DNA from: Scleroderma bovista
Taxonomy: Eukaryota; Basidiomycota; Agaricomycetes; Boletales; Sclerodermataceae
Length of the DNA: 43,396 bases
NCBI GenBank assembly: GCA_037178675.1
Contig: JAYMGJ010000677.1
Coordinates: 1 to 43,396, forward strand
Direction: 5' to 3'
Part shown: positions 10,530 to 21,404 of the stretch, piece after piece
Layout: every line of letters starts with the position of its first letter
Position numbering within the stretch: the stretch's first letter is position 1
Program-made: the position numbers and the translations under genes
Notes under the pieces: generated by a model
The model's database searches: none
Told to the model about the DNA's origin: nothing
The model's input: only the letters and a program-made list of their open reading frames with translations

Positions 10530-11190
10530 CAACTGGTGGCTTGAGCAATGCTCTGAATGTGTTTGCAACAGCACTGAAGAACTCAGGTACAAACAGAAGC
10601 AAATACCCCACAACATGTAGTGCAGCAGTGGCCAGGAGCCTTTGCATTTCTACGAGTTCTCGGTTGGACTAATTAAAGGTAAAGAAATTGTAACATAGAG
10701 AAAACAAGAGTAATGGTGAAGATAAAGTGCAAAACTGAGATGACAAAGTGACTCTTATCATCTGAAACTAGGGAAGGAATGAAACCAAGATGAACAACTG
10801 ATAGGCTGGCATTATTGAGTGGTAGAAACCATTGCAAGGGAAGGTATGCTGGGGTAAAAAAAGCAGGTGATAACGTGAAAGCGTTTCTGGTGGTACATAT
10901 AAGAAGTATGTCACCTTCATACCTCACTTCTCCATAATGCGAATCGCTAGCTCTACTGCACCAATGAAATAATCCTCGGTCCACGGATTGATGAGTGGGC
11001 GTATGGATGGGCAGTCGTCAAATCTTCCAAAAATATTGAGAGTCTTGACAACCCCGAGAGGCACTGCGATACACCGATTCATAATGCCAGTGCTATGTGA
11101 AATTCAATATGACTGGTCGGCATGCGCAGGTTGAAGTGGAGAGACTGAGAACACTTTCATGTCATCTTGAAGGCTGGTTGCATCCATTAA
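10530..11190 (-). other. Uncharacterised interval between BTB gene and Cys-rich gene
   Basis: Contains coding-like minus-strand segments, for example MNRCIAVPLGVVKTLNIFGR and NPWTEDYFIGAVELAIRIME near 10935-11080, broken by stops. It may be a 3' extension of the Cys-rich gene or a separate decayed gene. I recognise no domain. Confidence 0.4.
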
Positions 11191-11194
11191 ATTG

Positions 11195-12606
11195 TTACCA
11201 CCAGGAAGGAAAACTACTGTAATGGACCAGCTTGGTTGTAAGTACACAACAAAATTTTAGAAATAAGGAAACGAGACATACGCCTTGATGACTTGGATCG
11301 GGTGACAGGACCGACCCTTCCTTGAGTGCCAGATGTCAGCTTGTCAGAGTCATCACTATCAATTTCAATGATGCGTGGCGAGGCCAATTGATATCGGCCC
11401 TGTTTTCCCTTCGGTTGTCCAGTACGAGGAGACAATTCTATAAAGGAAGTCAGATACAATCGCTATGGTCACTAAATGACATACCGTAGGGGTCCCGTTT
11501 TGGTATTCTTTTCGCTGCTTGGAATAGTGAAGCCTCATAATCCGAACCATCACTTGACGGAGACAATTCGAAATTTGGGTCCCATGATGCGTATATTTTA
11601 GCTGGAACAGGAATACACAGTGCTACGATGATGTATGAGTACTGGTTAAAGAGTGTGGGACTCGTTATCATACCTATGATTACATTCGAGTCTGGCAATG
11701 GACATTTTGGCCGTCCTCGATAGCGGTACAAATCCTTGCCGGTGGGTGGACCACGAGTTACTGCAAGCTCATACTGCTGTTTCTCCTTGTTGATCAATTT
11801 CCAGTAAGTTGGGCGATCTTTGCTTTTACCCTTGTCACATTCAGTGGCATACCCTAGCGCGCACGCACGCGGAAAGACCTCTCATTTGAAGTAAGTATTG
11901 ACTTCTTCATGAGTCCAAGTCCTGTGGAATGCAAACTTAGCTGCTCCTTGGCCAGTATGGGCACATTGACATTGTTCCGCCATGTATAACCCTGTTCTTG
12001 ACAGTTGCTTCATATCAACTAGTTTGCCTTCCTGTGATTGTGTTTTAGTCTGTGTTCACATGAGCTTAAATCATATGTACATTATCCAAAGCATTGATCA
12101 AAATAATCCACATTCCTACTTGAACCTCTTGTGGTGCATCTATGTTTTGGCTGGTAGATGCAGCCCTCTGTGACTTCCCGATGAAGCCGGCCTGTTTCTA
12201 TAGTATCTATACATTAGAATACACATAGGAAGCATCTGAACAGTACCTTGGTTTTGGTTGCCAAGGCTCGTCTGCCACTGGTGCCACCACTCTTGAACCC
12301 TTTGATTGCTTCTTCATGTGCTTGGTGGAGATCCAAAGATAGCAGGTCAATGCCACAACTCGAGGCCTTCTGTTGATGGAATACTTCCAAAAGCTTCTGG
12401 CTGACAGTGTCATTGTCCTCTACCTTCGCCTTGGCCGCCAACGGGCCCAGTTCTTCTCCAGGTAGTTCTTGCAGTTTGTGTTTGCTGAATCCATGCAGAC
12501 ATTCCTGACAAAAATAATGAGCATTTGGGTTGATGGGTTCCGTGAACTGCTCACAACTGCATTTTTGGCCATTCTCGACCTCATGACAGTACTGATTGCC
12601 TGCCAT
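11195..12606 (-). pseudogene. Spliced gene with N-terminal Cys/His cluster, one premature TGA
   Basis: Not a family I can name. Starts MAGNQYCHEVENGQKCSCEQ at 12606. The first ~45 residues hold a Cys/His cluster (CHE..., CSC, CQEC..H) that looks like a small zinc-binding module. Exons 12247-12606, 12081-12197, 11674-12031 and 11622 downwards join in phase across short introns (49-51 nt, GTAYRT...AG). A later part has the basic, Pro-rich segment YRYRGRPKCPLPDSNV, and then an acidic IIEIDSDDSD with a basic tail. One in-frame TGA (11882-11884) lies in the otherwise open third exon. It runs the same way as the transposase just upstream, 145 bp away, so it may be part of the same mobilisation unit. 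Confidence 0.6.
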
Positions 12607-12750
12607 AGAAGCAGCGAAGCAGCCGTATTAGCAGAGTAGTAGTCCGAGTGCATGATCAACAGTGTCACTACAAAGAAAGACAAATTGCAATGCTCAAGCG
12701 AATGCGGATTAAATACCCACCGGGTCGTGTTACCATAATTTACAAATCTA

Positions 12751-14800
12751 CTACTGTTCGTTGAAGTAGCCACTTGCATCAAAGAGAGTTAAAACAGTGA
12801 GCGCCTGGCACCAAGTCTTCGCCCGCCTTGCCCACACTGGTTCTGCCAATGACACAGTAACATATTTTGTTCCACGACGCCCGATTGGAATGTGCTCCAG
12901 TGTTGATTCACCACCTTCTATTTCATCCCCCTCTGATAGTAATCCATACCATGTCGGCATGATATTTTCAAGCATCACATGGTCAAGCACCGACCAAAAT
13001 TCGGTTTCGTCTTCAACAGACATGAAAGGCGATCCTTTTCCTGGAACCTTAACGGCTTTGTGACGCACTTGAACCCAAATGTCAGCTTCAAGCCTTTCAA
13101 GGATACCACTATGTCCATCTGCAATGATTCCTTCATCACCTTCCTCTGGATCCTCGTCAAGAGGATGTCCTGCACCAGTTTGACCATTTAAACCGTTGGA
13201 TCTGTTCACGGCCGTGGACACCATAGTACTGTTCCATAGTGAGGGGATGGATACCCTCACATTCATCACGATACACCCCTAGTGTAACGTGACTGATAAG
13301 CCGCAAGTCCTTGTGGACATGTCAGTAAAATTGGGTACAACCAATACACATGACATACCTGTGGACTTTTGTTATTGGTCGTGGGCCCACTTATAGGGTG
13401 AAGGTTCCATTCCTGGCGAAAAACTTCACAATCACCATCGATGGGCCCAAGAAAGAGTCTCTGAAGGAGCCATAGATGGTTGATGTTCTCTATATCGAGG
13501 CGATGGCGTCTTTCACAACGAACAAAAAATCCACACCATCAGTGTACAAATTGGGTTCCAAGTTCGACCCATATGTGCTCAATCCTAGAGTTTCAGGTAG
13601 ATCTGTAGTTCAGATGTCAAGGTAATCATAGAGATGATGTTCATAGCAGTGACTTACGATCCCCACATGAATGATCCACGGTTGGGGCCCCGTGCAGCCA
13701 CCATATACGTAGCCACATCGATGTTTTCATCACCTCAATCACCTCTCATATGTGATGGCAGACCATATTTCTCCCATGCATTGAGGAATACATCGAGAAC
13801 GGTTGATGCATAGTTATCTGTACTTGCTCGTAAGCCGGTAATCTGTTGAAACCATAAGACCAGCCAACCAAGGAACATATCAGTGAGCCTAGTACATGCC
13901 ATTCGACAGTAGCCATCAATGATTCCATGAATCACGAACCCCCATTGGATGAGCTTGTGATGACCGTCGATATGCCAGAGTGCATTTGATCTCTTGATGC
14001 AATATACCCTGCGTTGAATAACATGATGCTCTCGTAAACGTTGACCTAGTCTATCAACATGATGCAACGATTGCCATATCCGTTTACGTTGGACTCAAAC
14101 CCCTTGACACCGTAAGTGTCCAAGTAAATATCTGAAGCCAGACTCTGGTTTGTGCCTCTTGAACGTCCTCACTAGTAAGTCCAGCTCATTGTTGCTTAAT
14201 AAAGTGTAGCTCCGCTTCAGGCCATGTTTCCGCATGTTTCGCCAAAGTGTCATACGGCTAATCCCTAGGATACGAGCAAGTTCACTGAGATTGATGTGAC
14301 AACTATTGTTTGTGACAACCTCAGTAAGGAAGTCGAGGCAGATGGACTGCTGAGGTCGTCCTCGTTGACCATTCGTGACTTTCGTTACAAGTCCTGGGAT
14401 ACTAACACCTTGCTGTTCCCTATGAAATAAGTCAGTATAGCTCCCTAACACAAAATTGGACTGACAAAGTGTTGGCGACATGCGCCATGGCCTGGAGGTC
14501 TTGAACCGCTTGTCCCAGCAGTCTTGCAACACCCATGATCCATTCAACAGGCAAACATTCATCCTCATGGCTGGAACTACTAGGAATAAGTGCTTCAAGT
14601 ATGGGGAGTGCTGTTGAAGAGAGTGCGTCAACGTGAAACGCGACCCGAGTGGGATCGGAAGAACTATCAGATTGGAGGACACAAACGGCTCGATTGTATG
14701 TTCTCTTGATGACTTCGTAAGCGTTGTGAACATCAGCTGGCCATCCGCCATGGTAGTGTTGTGGAAGGAGTGGAAACACTTGTTGGGCAGTGGAGGACAT
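12751..14800 (-). pseudogene. rve (integrase-core) DDE transposase of T, decayed
   Basis: Basidiomycete-type integrase-core transposase. Exons 14466-14800, 13658-14419, 13359-13602 and 12751-13309, with introns of 46, 55 and 49 nt. N-terminal helical region, then a helix-turn-helix (LSELARILGISRMTLWRNM), then the catalytic core: ALWHIDGHHKL (first Asp), IIDGYCRM, GLPSHMRGD (second Asp), NSRIEHIWVELG (likely Glu), HLWLLQRLFL. The C-terminal region includes NGQTGAGHPLDEDPEEGDEG and ends GYFNEQ. Start chosen at the ATG of 14800, since the first intron restores phase from there. Four in-frame TGAs (14095, 13735, 13593, 13539) and one frameshift near 13195 make it inactive. It would act in the nucleus on the T ends, but that pairing is inference. 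Confidence 0.8.
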
Positions 14801-14898
14801 GTCATTAATGGGCAGAATTCCGATCGCTACAAGAGCTCAGGTACAAACATCGGTAAATATGTACCTATAAGCCCAAGTACAGCTTTCCTCGTACATTC

Positions 14899-15420
14899 AT
14901 GATGTCTGTACCTCCTCTTGAGAGCACTGCTATCCGCCACCCCCACTTCTACTATCCAAATGGTTCACTGATTTTCTGGGCTGAGGATACACTATACAAA
15001 CTTGTCCGTGATACCTTGGAGAAAGATTCCGAAATCTTCTCTGACATGCTCACCTTGGGTATGCACTTCGACAAACCGAGGACGGAGGGGACAATTGACG
15101 AGGACCCAATTATACTGCCATTGACCGTGAAGCAATTTGATTTGTACCTTGAGGGGAGTTGTGGCTAGTAAGTCCTCTCTTGTAACTCAATTATTTAACC
15201 TCTAAATTAATTTGTTAGCATCCATTCTTTTTATACGTTTTCAGACCTCCACGACTTGTTCGAGTTCACTGACAAGTTCCGATGCTCTTCTGAGCTCTGC
15301 GGGTTCGTCGTCGATCGCGTCAAAGAGAATTTACACCATGTCTCTCCGGTTGAGCTCATCCAACTTGGGAGAGACTATTGTGTTCCAGAGCTTGTGGACA
15401 TTGGGGTTTGCCATCTTTAA
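14899..15420 (+). CDS. BTB/POZ domain gene, plus strand, short
   Basis: Starts MMSVPPLESTAIRHPHFYYP at 14899, about 100 bp from and divergent to the transposase, so the two may share a promoter region. Exon 1 (14899-15167) and exon 2 (from 15219) join in phase across a GTAAGT...TTAG intron. The product of about 155 residues has the first half of a BTB fold (SLIFWAEDTLYKLVRDTLEKD ... FSDMLTLG, PIILPLTVKQFDLYLEG) and a shortened C-terminal helical part ending VDIGVCHL. It is much shorter than the minus-strand BTB protein, so it may be truncated or spliced to further exons. It is a different sequence from the other BTB gene, not a duplicate. Confidence 0.65.
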
Positions 15421-15519
15421 AAACATGTACAACAGTAATTTCTGTGGCCCTTGTCCATGTAATTAGTTAGTTATCTTACGAAAAATTCATTGATTGTTTG
15501 ATCTGTTTTATTCAATTCA

Positions 15520-15785
15520 GTGCGCGTGTGTGCTCCTATTTTGCCATCAGTTTCAGGTGCTGACATAAGCCCACCTCTTGATCCATACCCACAAGCTTGT
15601 GTCAAGGGTGAACAAAGAATGAGGAAGAAAAACTGGATGGCATCTTCCCTTCCATCCACTCAGAAAGGGCTGCCCACACATGTTATGCCTAGGGATGGGC
15701 AGGTTTTTTCACCCACTGTCAAATCTGGTGCCTTGGTCACACAGCAGAATACCTCTCCCTCACAAGTATACTCAACTCTTGGTAA
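15520..15785 (+). CDS. Possible exon of uncharacterised gene
   Basis: Open frame after a good splice acceptor (attcaattcag, about 15520) and ending at a GTAAGG donor near 15783. It encodes a low-hydrophobicity, Ser/Pro-rich peptide (SGADISPPLDPYPQACVKG). It could be a further exon of the BTB gene upstream or the first exon of the next gene. No domain recognised. Confidence 0.4.
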
Positions 15786-16000
15786 GGTCATGAAAAATAT
15801 AACAACAGTGTTCTGTGACTGACTGCTCATTTATCAAGCAAAGTGCAAGAAAATCCTTCGGGATCTTTCGAGGGGCCAACAAGAATACTTAGTCGTAAGT
15901 TGGTGTTGTTCTCAGATGTCAAGAGTTTAATGGATACTCGAGCAGTACGAAAATGTATCTTTTAGCGATTACATCTACATCATGGAACACTTAGAAAGCG

Positions 16001-17043
16001 ATGAGTATTGGAAAATGTGGATCAGGTGTGTTACCTATTATTACTGTCCCACGCTGTGACGAACTGTCGCATCTCAGGCCTAAAATCACCTTCTTCTTTG
16101 ACTCTCAACGTCTAATGGCTCTATTGCCCAGCCCTGCTCATGAATTTCTCTTATTGATTCTCACAGCGGATCTTAACGACATTCTGCATACTATCCTGAT
16201 CCCTTCAGCTATTGCATATTGTCAAGCAGGTTCCAACACTTTTCATCAAGGGGAGTCTATCAATGGAGTGCCCGACTTAACGGTCCAGGTGTGGCATGAG
16301 GGGCGCAAAGTGGGTACCATTATGCTGGAGACGATCTGGGTAATGGAGTGCGCGTTCAGTCAAAGCGATCACAACGTTACGAAGAAGCTCCGGGCCTACG
16401 TTCAAGATCTTCCTGGCCTATTACTCGTTGGCAAGATTTTATTCAAACAAGAGCAGCCATTTCGCAGCCCAGGTGCGAACAGATCCATCACGAGGAATCT
16501 TTGGTCATTAAAACCGATGATGTTTGCTGAGTGGACGGATTATGCGAGTGCTGAGGGGTTTTCATTGGTGACCGCAGACAGTCACATGTGGTTTTCCATA
16601 ACATCCGTGCAATTCCATCTGTGGATTCGCAAACCTGGTGAATCGAAGATTAGAATGGATTGTTTCGATGAAGACAGTTATGCCTATGGGGTGCATCTTT
16701 GTTTCGTATTCCAGTGCTTCAGTACTGACAATATTGAACACTCTCTCAGATGATCTACCCGAATGTCGCACTCGATGATGTGGAGAACATTTTCCGGCGT
16801 GGCCTTGAACTCACGAAGGCTCCACTCCTCGCTGAGCTGGGTGCTCGGGGTGCAGACAAAGTGTTGTTTGATTGTATGTGAGATTGGTTGCCTACAGCTT
16901 GCATTATAGACCCGGAGAAGTGTCCCGTGCGCTTTTGCAAGCTGCTTGGGCCACATCGTATGGCCGATACCTTAGTTGGCGTAAAGAGCTGGACAAACCA
17001 CGCAACGCTCGACGTGGCACTCGGGCTCGAAATCGTACCTAAG
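16001..17043 (+). CDS. Uncharacterised protein, possible PD-(D/E)XK nuclease fold
   Basis: 250 codons to 16753, continuing with further open segments in frame-compatible pieces (IYPNVALDDVENIFRRGLEL; LHYRPGEVSRALLQAAWATS) up to a stop at about 17041. The core GVPDLTVQVW ... WVMECAFSQSD ... KKLRAYVQD resembles the PD ... E-x-[ACK] ... KL..Y layout of Uma2/DUF820-like nucleases. This is a motif-level resemblance only. The RSPGANRSITRNLWS segment and 'IRKPGESKI' are conserved-looking. Similar uncharacterised proteins are common in repeat-rich basidiomycete genomes, to my knowledge. A short intron or a frameshift near 16874-16897 separates the last segment. Located in T, so it is either cargo or part of the transposition machinery. 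Confidence 0.5.
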
Positions 17044-17179
17044 TTTACTGTATGTACATCCTTGGACTACACCATGCAATTTCCATACCTATGACTGTCA
17101 TATATCTCATACTTGTGTACTGTATATGGTTCTTGGGCCGCACCCGTACCTGCACCTATGGGTACATGCCCGTGTGTAT

Positions 17180-18060
17180 CTCTCATGGTCAGCACCCAAC
17201 AACGACAAGCGTCCAGCATGTAACCACCATGCTCTATACTGGTCATAGCCATGCTGCCACAACGACGACAACTCCAGCAGCAGCAGTACCCACACGATCA
17301 CGACGATCACGACGACCACTCTAGCACCAGCACCAGCACCAGTACGTACCAACACTCTTACAACCACTAACGCCAATCATAGCCATGCTACCAGACAATG
17401 ACGACTCCAGCAGTAGCAGACCCACGCCACCATGGTGACTACGACGACCACCCCAGTACCAGTACCAGTACCCGCATGACAGTGACAACGACTACCTCAG
17501 CGACAACAGCACCAGCACCAGCATCCGCACGACCATGACCACGACGACTACACCAGCACCACCAACAGCACCCACATCTGCACAGCCACGACCACGACCA
17601 TCCCATCTCCAGTACTAGCACCATCACCCACACGACGACTACGATCCAGCACCAGCACCCACACGACGACAGCAACAACGACAGCACCAGCACCTGCACA
17701 ACAACTACCATGGCACCAGGACCAGACCGTCACCTACACGGCAACGACGACTACACCTGCATCTGCACGACGACGACACGTCAATGGCAGCACAATGAAG
17801 ACGACAATGACATGACACCCATGGCAAGCGCCACAGTGAGACGACGACAACGATGACAACGAGGTGACGCAGATGGCCAGTGCCACAACGACACAACGCA
17901 GACAACGAAGTGGATGACAGTGGCGACGTACAACGACGACACAGCACCATCACTCGCACGACAACGACAATGGCGACAACACGAACAACTGGCCCCAGCA
18001 CCAGCACCAACATCCGCACAGCGACGGCGACAACACGAATGACCGTTACCATTAGTATTA
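17180..18060. repeat. ACG/CAC-rich low-complexity tract in T
   Basis: About 880 bp made of imperfect trinucleotide and hexanucleotide units (cagcaccagcacc, acgacgac, ccacaacgac). Several long open frames on both strands are by-products of this composition and are not listed. The stretch 17044-17180 and 18060-18240 shows nothing recognisable. Confidence 0.8.
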
Positions 18061-18239
18061 GTGCTTATTTTAGCTATGGACATTTTTTTGTTAATCATTA
18101 TCAATTGAGCGGGCATGGTTGTCTGAGCTAGCAATGCAGTACATACCACCCTCCTCTTCCCCCCCTACTTGTGACCACCGTATGCGGGTACACAAATGCC
18201 AACCGTACTGACCCATGCATTTCACTAATTTTTTGTTTC

Positions 18240-18741
18240 TCTGCCAAAAAAAAAAGTGCACCAAAAAATGTACAGATGGTCACCAAAAAAAAGTCGCGCA
18301 GGGGTGTAAAAAATATTGCACACAAGCACGGTCAGCAAAAAAAAGTCGCGCAGGGATGTAAAGAAATATTGCACATGAAAAGTTTCGCGCAAGCACCCTA
18401 AAAAATGTGCGTGATTTTTGGTACAGATGGAGCATCATAGCCAATCACTATCCAGGAACAATCATGTTTTTTGAAGAAAGATTTATTGTTTTCTTTCAAC
18501 ATGTTTTTAGAAATAATATGGTATCTTATTTCTAATAAAACATGTTGAAATTCTTGCTATGAGAAAAGTATAGTTCTAACATAAGAAATGATCTCAAATG
18601 ATGTTTTAGCAAAGAAAATGACAAAATGATGCTGTATGATATTTGTGTTTTTTGTTAAACAAAATTGTAAATAAGAGAGTATCTCTTTCTTCTATATTTT
18701 TATAATGTTTTGTCATAAAACATTGAGAAATGCTTGCAGTG
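18240..18741 (-). repeat. Right terminal inverted repeat of T
   Basis: Inverted copy of the left end, with identical terminal CACTGCAAGCATTTCTCAAT and subterminal gggtgcttgcgcgaaac and tgtgcaatatttct blocks. It has indels against the left arm in the middle section, so the arms are not recent duplicates. Confidence 0.85.
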
Positions 18742-19134
18742 TCACTGTGGTCCACAGTGTCAAGCTAATTAAAGTGACGCTCAGGGAGCTGGAGCACTGT
18801 CTGGTGCATTGCTGCACACAGTGCACTCACAGGGCTCATAACCTGTTGAAGCAATACCTATATACATAGAGGAACTGCTACTCCAACTCACCTGTTGGGT
18901 GGAGTGCACAACCTGAGATGGTAGTGGTAGCTGGTCAAGAGCTGTTATATTATATAAGCGATGAACACTGTTTATATACAACAAACATTGTGACGTGTGA
19001 CTGTGATGCATGAGTGTGACATGTAACATCTACCTACTCTAAAGAGGACTATTACTAAGTCTACACTAATATGGGTCGCAGTCTTGTGCGCACTTCGTCA
19101 ACGGTTTACGCCGTGTGCACGTGTGACTTCAACA
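18742..19134 (-). repeat. 5' LTR of Copia B (U3/R portion)
   Basis: Reads TGTTGAAGTC... on the minus strand from 19134 and matches 28529-28912 of copy D. TATA box tatataaac lies near 18968-18977. The exact 3' border of this LTR cannot be set because no second LTR of the family is in the window. Flank at 19135-19139 is CAACT. Confidence 0.85.
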
Positions 19135-19143
19135 CAACTTCCA

Positions 19144-19555
19144 TGTGATAGTCTATGTCACATGACCAGTTATCAAAGTACTGATTAACCGGAGTATTAT
19201 TGCTTATCTATGATATCATAGAGATAAGCAGAGATAATTTTCCTTCCAGAACGTTCTTATGGGTTGTTCCAGACCATTTCTTTATCTCTTATCATACTTA
19301 TGATGTACTGTGGTGTTCTACGAGGTTCTATGAGCTTCCACAGGACTATTATATTAGGAAGGTACTTATCTACCTGTCCGTTTATGGACTTATGGATACT
19401 CCGTACTTTACGTGGTCTGTGCGCAGCTTAGACATATAAATACCCTTATGATTCTTAGTATAGAGTAGGATTCTACCCACTGTTTATCCTCTACTCTTAT
19501 ACAAAGAGACTCTCAACCTACCTTCGGTATCCCACTTCAAGTTTGAACCAACTAA
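19144..19555 (+). repeat. Possible 5' LTR of Copia H (tentative)
   Basis: Begins TGTGATAGTC and could end ...CCAACTAACA. It contains a TATA box (tataaa, 19435-19440) and has no coding potential. A GTGAGT donor and a TTAG acceptor follow at 19561 and 19589. No partner LTR is in the window, so this is a guess from promoter-like structure. 19135-19672 otherwise holds no gene. Confidence 0.35.
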
Positions 19556-19672
19556 CAAGAGTGAGTTAGTACTTCATTATCATTCTTGTTAGGCCTGCTG
19601 TGCTTGTCCTGTATCTATACTGGGCAGTGCTTCCCATTACGTTATGAGCCCCGTCCTAGGCGAACTCCTGTG

Positions 19673-21404
19673 ATGTTGTTACTCTTGTCGGCCAACGAGA
19701 GGATGGATAGGAACACCGAAGACTGGTTCACTTGGAGGTTGTTTCTTGGTGTCATGCAGTTCTTGATAGCCATCCAAGGGGTCACTGCTTTTGTAAACCC
19801 TCACCCGATTATTTCCGCAGAGTTATGCTTTGCTACTTTCTTGATTACTTTTTTCACTTTAGTTGTGGAAATGAATCAGGTCCCTGATGGGCGAAGATTC
19901 AGAGTACAGGCTACTGCTGAGGATCATCAAGGTCGATGGACTGTAACCCTTGAGAGAGATCAATTACGATCAAATCAGGAACGGTCTGCGATCGAGGTGG
20001 TTGCTAGAAGGGAACAGGATCAACGTCTGTTTGGAGGTGCTGGTGCTCCCACTATGGGAGACCTACTAGAGAGACATGCTTTAGACCATGCAGATAACTT
20101 TCTAGCGGTGCATCCCTTGAGTGGTACACAGATTCCTCTTCCACAGTACCGAGTGAGTTTACCGGCTAATGAGAGACATATTCTCGATGAAAATGGAGTC
20201 TCTTATGGGGGCAATCCACCGGATTACTTATCGCTCATACCTGGAGAGAATTGCACCATCTCTGCTATGGTTCAGTCATTACCTTCCCCTAGTCATACTA
20301 GTGGTGAGTTTATAGGATTGACTAACCAAGCCAACAGACTATTTCCTATTTGTTTTCAGGTAACAAACCCTTCTACACCACCTCCTTCCTACATCGACTC
20401 TACCCATCAAGAAGAAGATGTCATTGTCTTTCTCCATACCCAGTCTGGAAACTGTACTCACCGAAGAAGCTCTGAACCAGTTATTGGAACCAGTGCACGA
20501 CGAAGTTCAATGAGAGGAGAGATTGCAGAGCCTATACATAGGTCCAGCTCGGACTCACCGCTCGCCAACTCCCTATTTCGATCGCACAACTAGAGGAAAC
20601 CAGTCAACGAGTATGGGCCTCTATACACCCACTCATTCTTGTGCCTTATCGCCCATTGCGGCTGAGTTTATCCCAAAACAGTATTCATGAGAATCCTCTG
20701 TCCTTTCCACTGATTCACAGTTCGATCCCAATGATCATTTCCATAACCCCATGTTGGATCCATGCTATCTAGCATTTCTTCTTCAACCCCTGTACCAGTG
20801 TGTACGGAACCCAGCTCCAAACTTCTTCTCCTGCATAGTTGTTCCTCTTGAATGACTCATCTATTTACAGCCTCAAGAATACCTGTCACCGGTAGTACAC
20901 CTTGAAGAGTCTACGATTCTGTGTACTCAGACTGAGTTTACAATTAATCTGACCACATATCTGGATGACCATCGCAGTTTTATTTTAGGCTTTACTCCCT
21001 CCATTGCCGACATTTTTCCCACTGGCCAGGGAGATATATTCTCTCTCTTCTTCCTTAAGGAAGATATTTGTTACCCCTGGCTGCGGAGTATCAGTTTGCA
21101 CGTTGCTTGCAACCAAATGCACTTTAAACAAGCGTGGCAACGAGGAGAAATAGATTTCAGGAAAGAAGAACCTGGGAGATTTTTCCATTCTTTATGTTTT
21201 ATCCAAAAGAAATTTGTTAAATTTGTCATTGACATAGGTCTTTATGTCATTAACCCAGAGGCAAATAAGATTGCTGTCTGCAATCAAGAGGCGCTTGCAG
21301 CTAACCTCGCCCTGGGTGTCGACAAACGAGGTGATTCGTCTCTTAGCCAAGATTTTTGGCAGTACTTTACAGATACGAATGGTGCCAACATACCCAATGC
21401 CCCC
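19673..21404 (+). pseudogene. Unknown long coding region with two hydrophobic segments and PPxY motifs
   Basis: I do not recognise this family. The frame from the ATG at 19673 shows a hydrophobic segment (FLGVMQFLIAIQGVTAF) and a second one (AELCFATFLITFFTLVV), a likely membrane hairpin. A charged region follows, with two PPxY motifs (NPPDY near 20218, PPPSY near 20383), the binding motif of Nedd4/Rsp5 WW domains. After a frame change near 20560 a second frame continues to 21404 (PMLDPCYLAFLLQPLY, FTINLTTYLDDHRSFILGFT, ISLHVACNQMHFKQAWQRGE) with TGAs at 20688 and 20853. Codons and amino-acid composition look like a real protein. It is cut at 21404 by a solo LTR and probably resumes at 21865 and 23160. 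Possible readings: extra ORF of Copia H upstream of gag, or a host gene. Confidence 0.55.

Larger units (their letters stand above)
8893..18741. mobile_element. Large TIR DNA transposon T (9,849 bp) with CACTG ends and TCA duplication
   Basis: Left end CACTGCAAGCATTTCTCAAT, right end the inverted counterpart ending TGCTTGCAGTG. TSD is TCA (8890-8892 and 18742-18744). Copia D has the empty site gagctcactgtggtcc (complement of about 28890-28912), so the borders are exact to the base. The terminal inverted repeats span roughly 500 bp per side. Inside are a broken rve-type transposase gene, two BTB genes, a spliced Cys-rich gene, a possible nuclease gene and a low-complexity tract. CACTA/CMC elements have 3-bp duplications and CACTA/G ends, but the visible transposase is an integrase-like rve protein. 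T is therefore either an unusual rve element or a CACTA-ended vehicle that holds another transposase. Confidence 0.9.
4094..19134 (-). mobile_element. Ty1/Copia element B, minus strand, carrying three insertions
   Basis: Copia element read from right to left: 5' LTR (from 19134 leftwards), leader, gag (8607 to 7264) and pol (6573 to 4094). It is broken by DNA transposon T in the leader (8893-18741), a solo LTR (6579-7258) and Gypsy A in RT (4093). The sister copy D at 28529-40544 is collinear and supplies the uninterrupted sequence at each site, so the insertion points are exact. The remaining RT, RNase H and 3' LTR lie beyond the left edge. Confidence 0.9.

Noticed and set aside
17107..18149. 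Several long ORFs on both strands, very rich in Val/Leu/Cys or Thr
   Set aside because: They arise from triplet-repeat composition and overlap each other in several frames.
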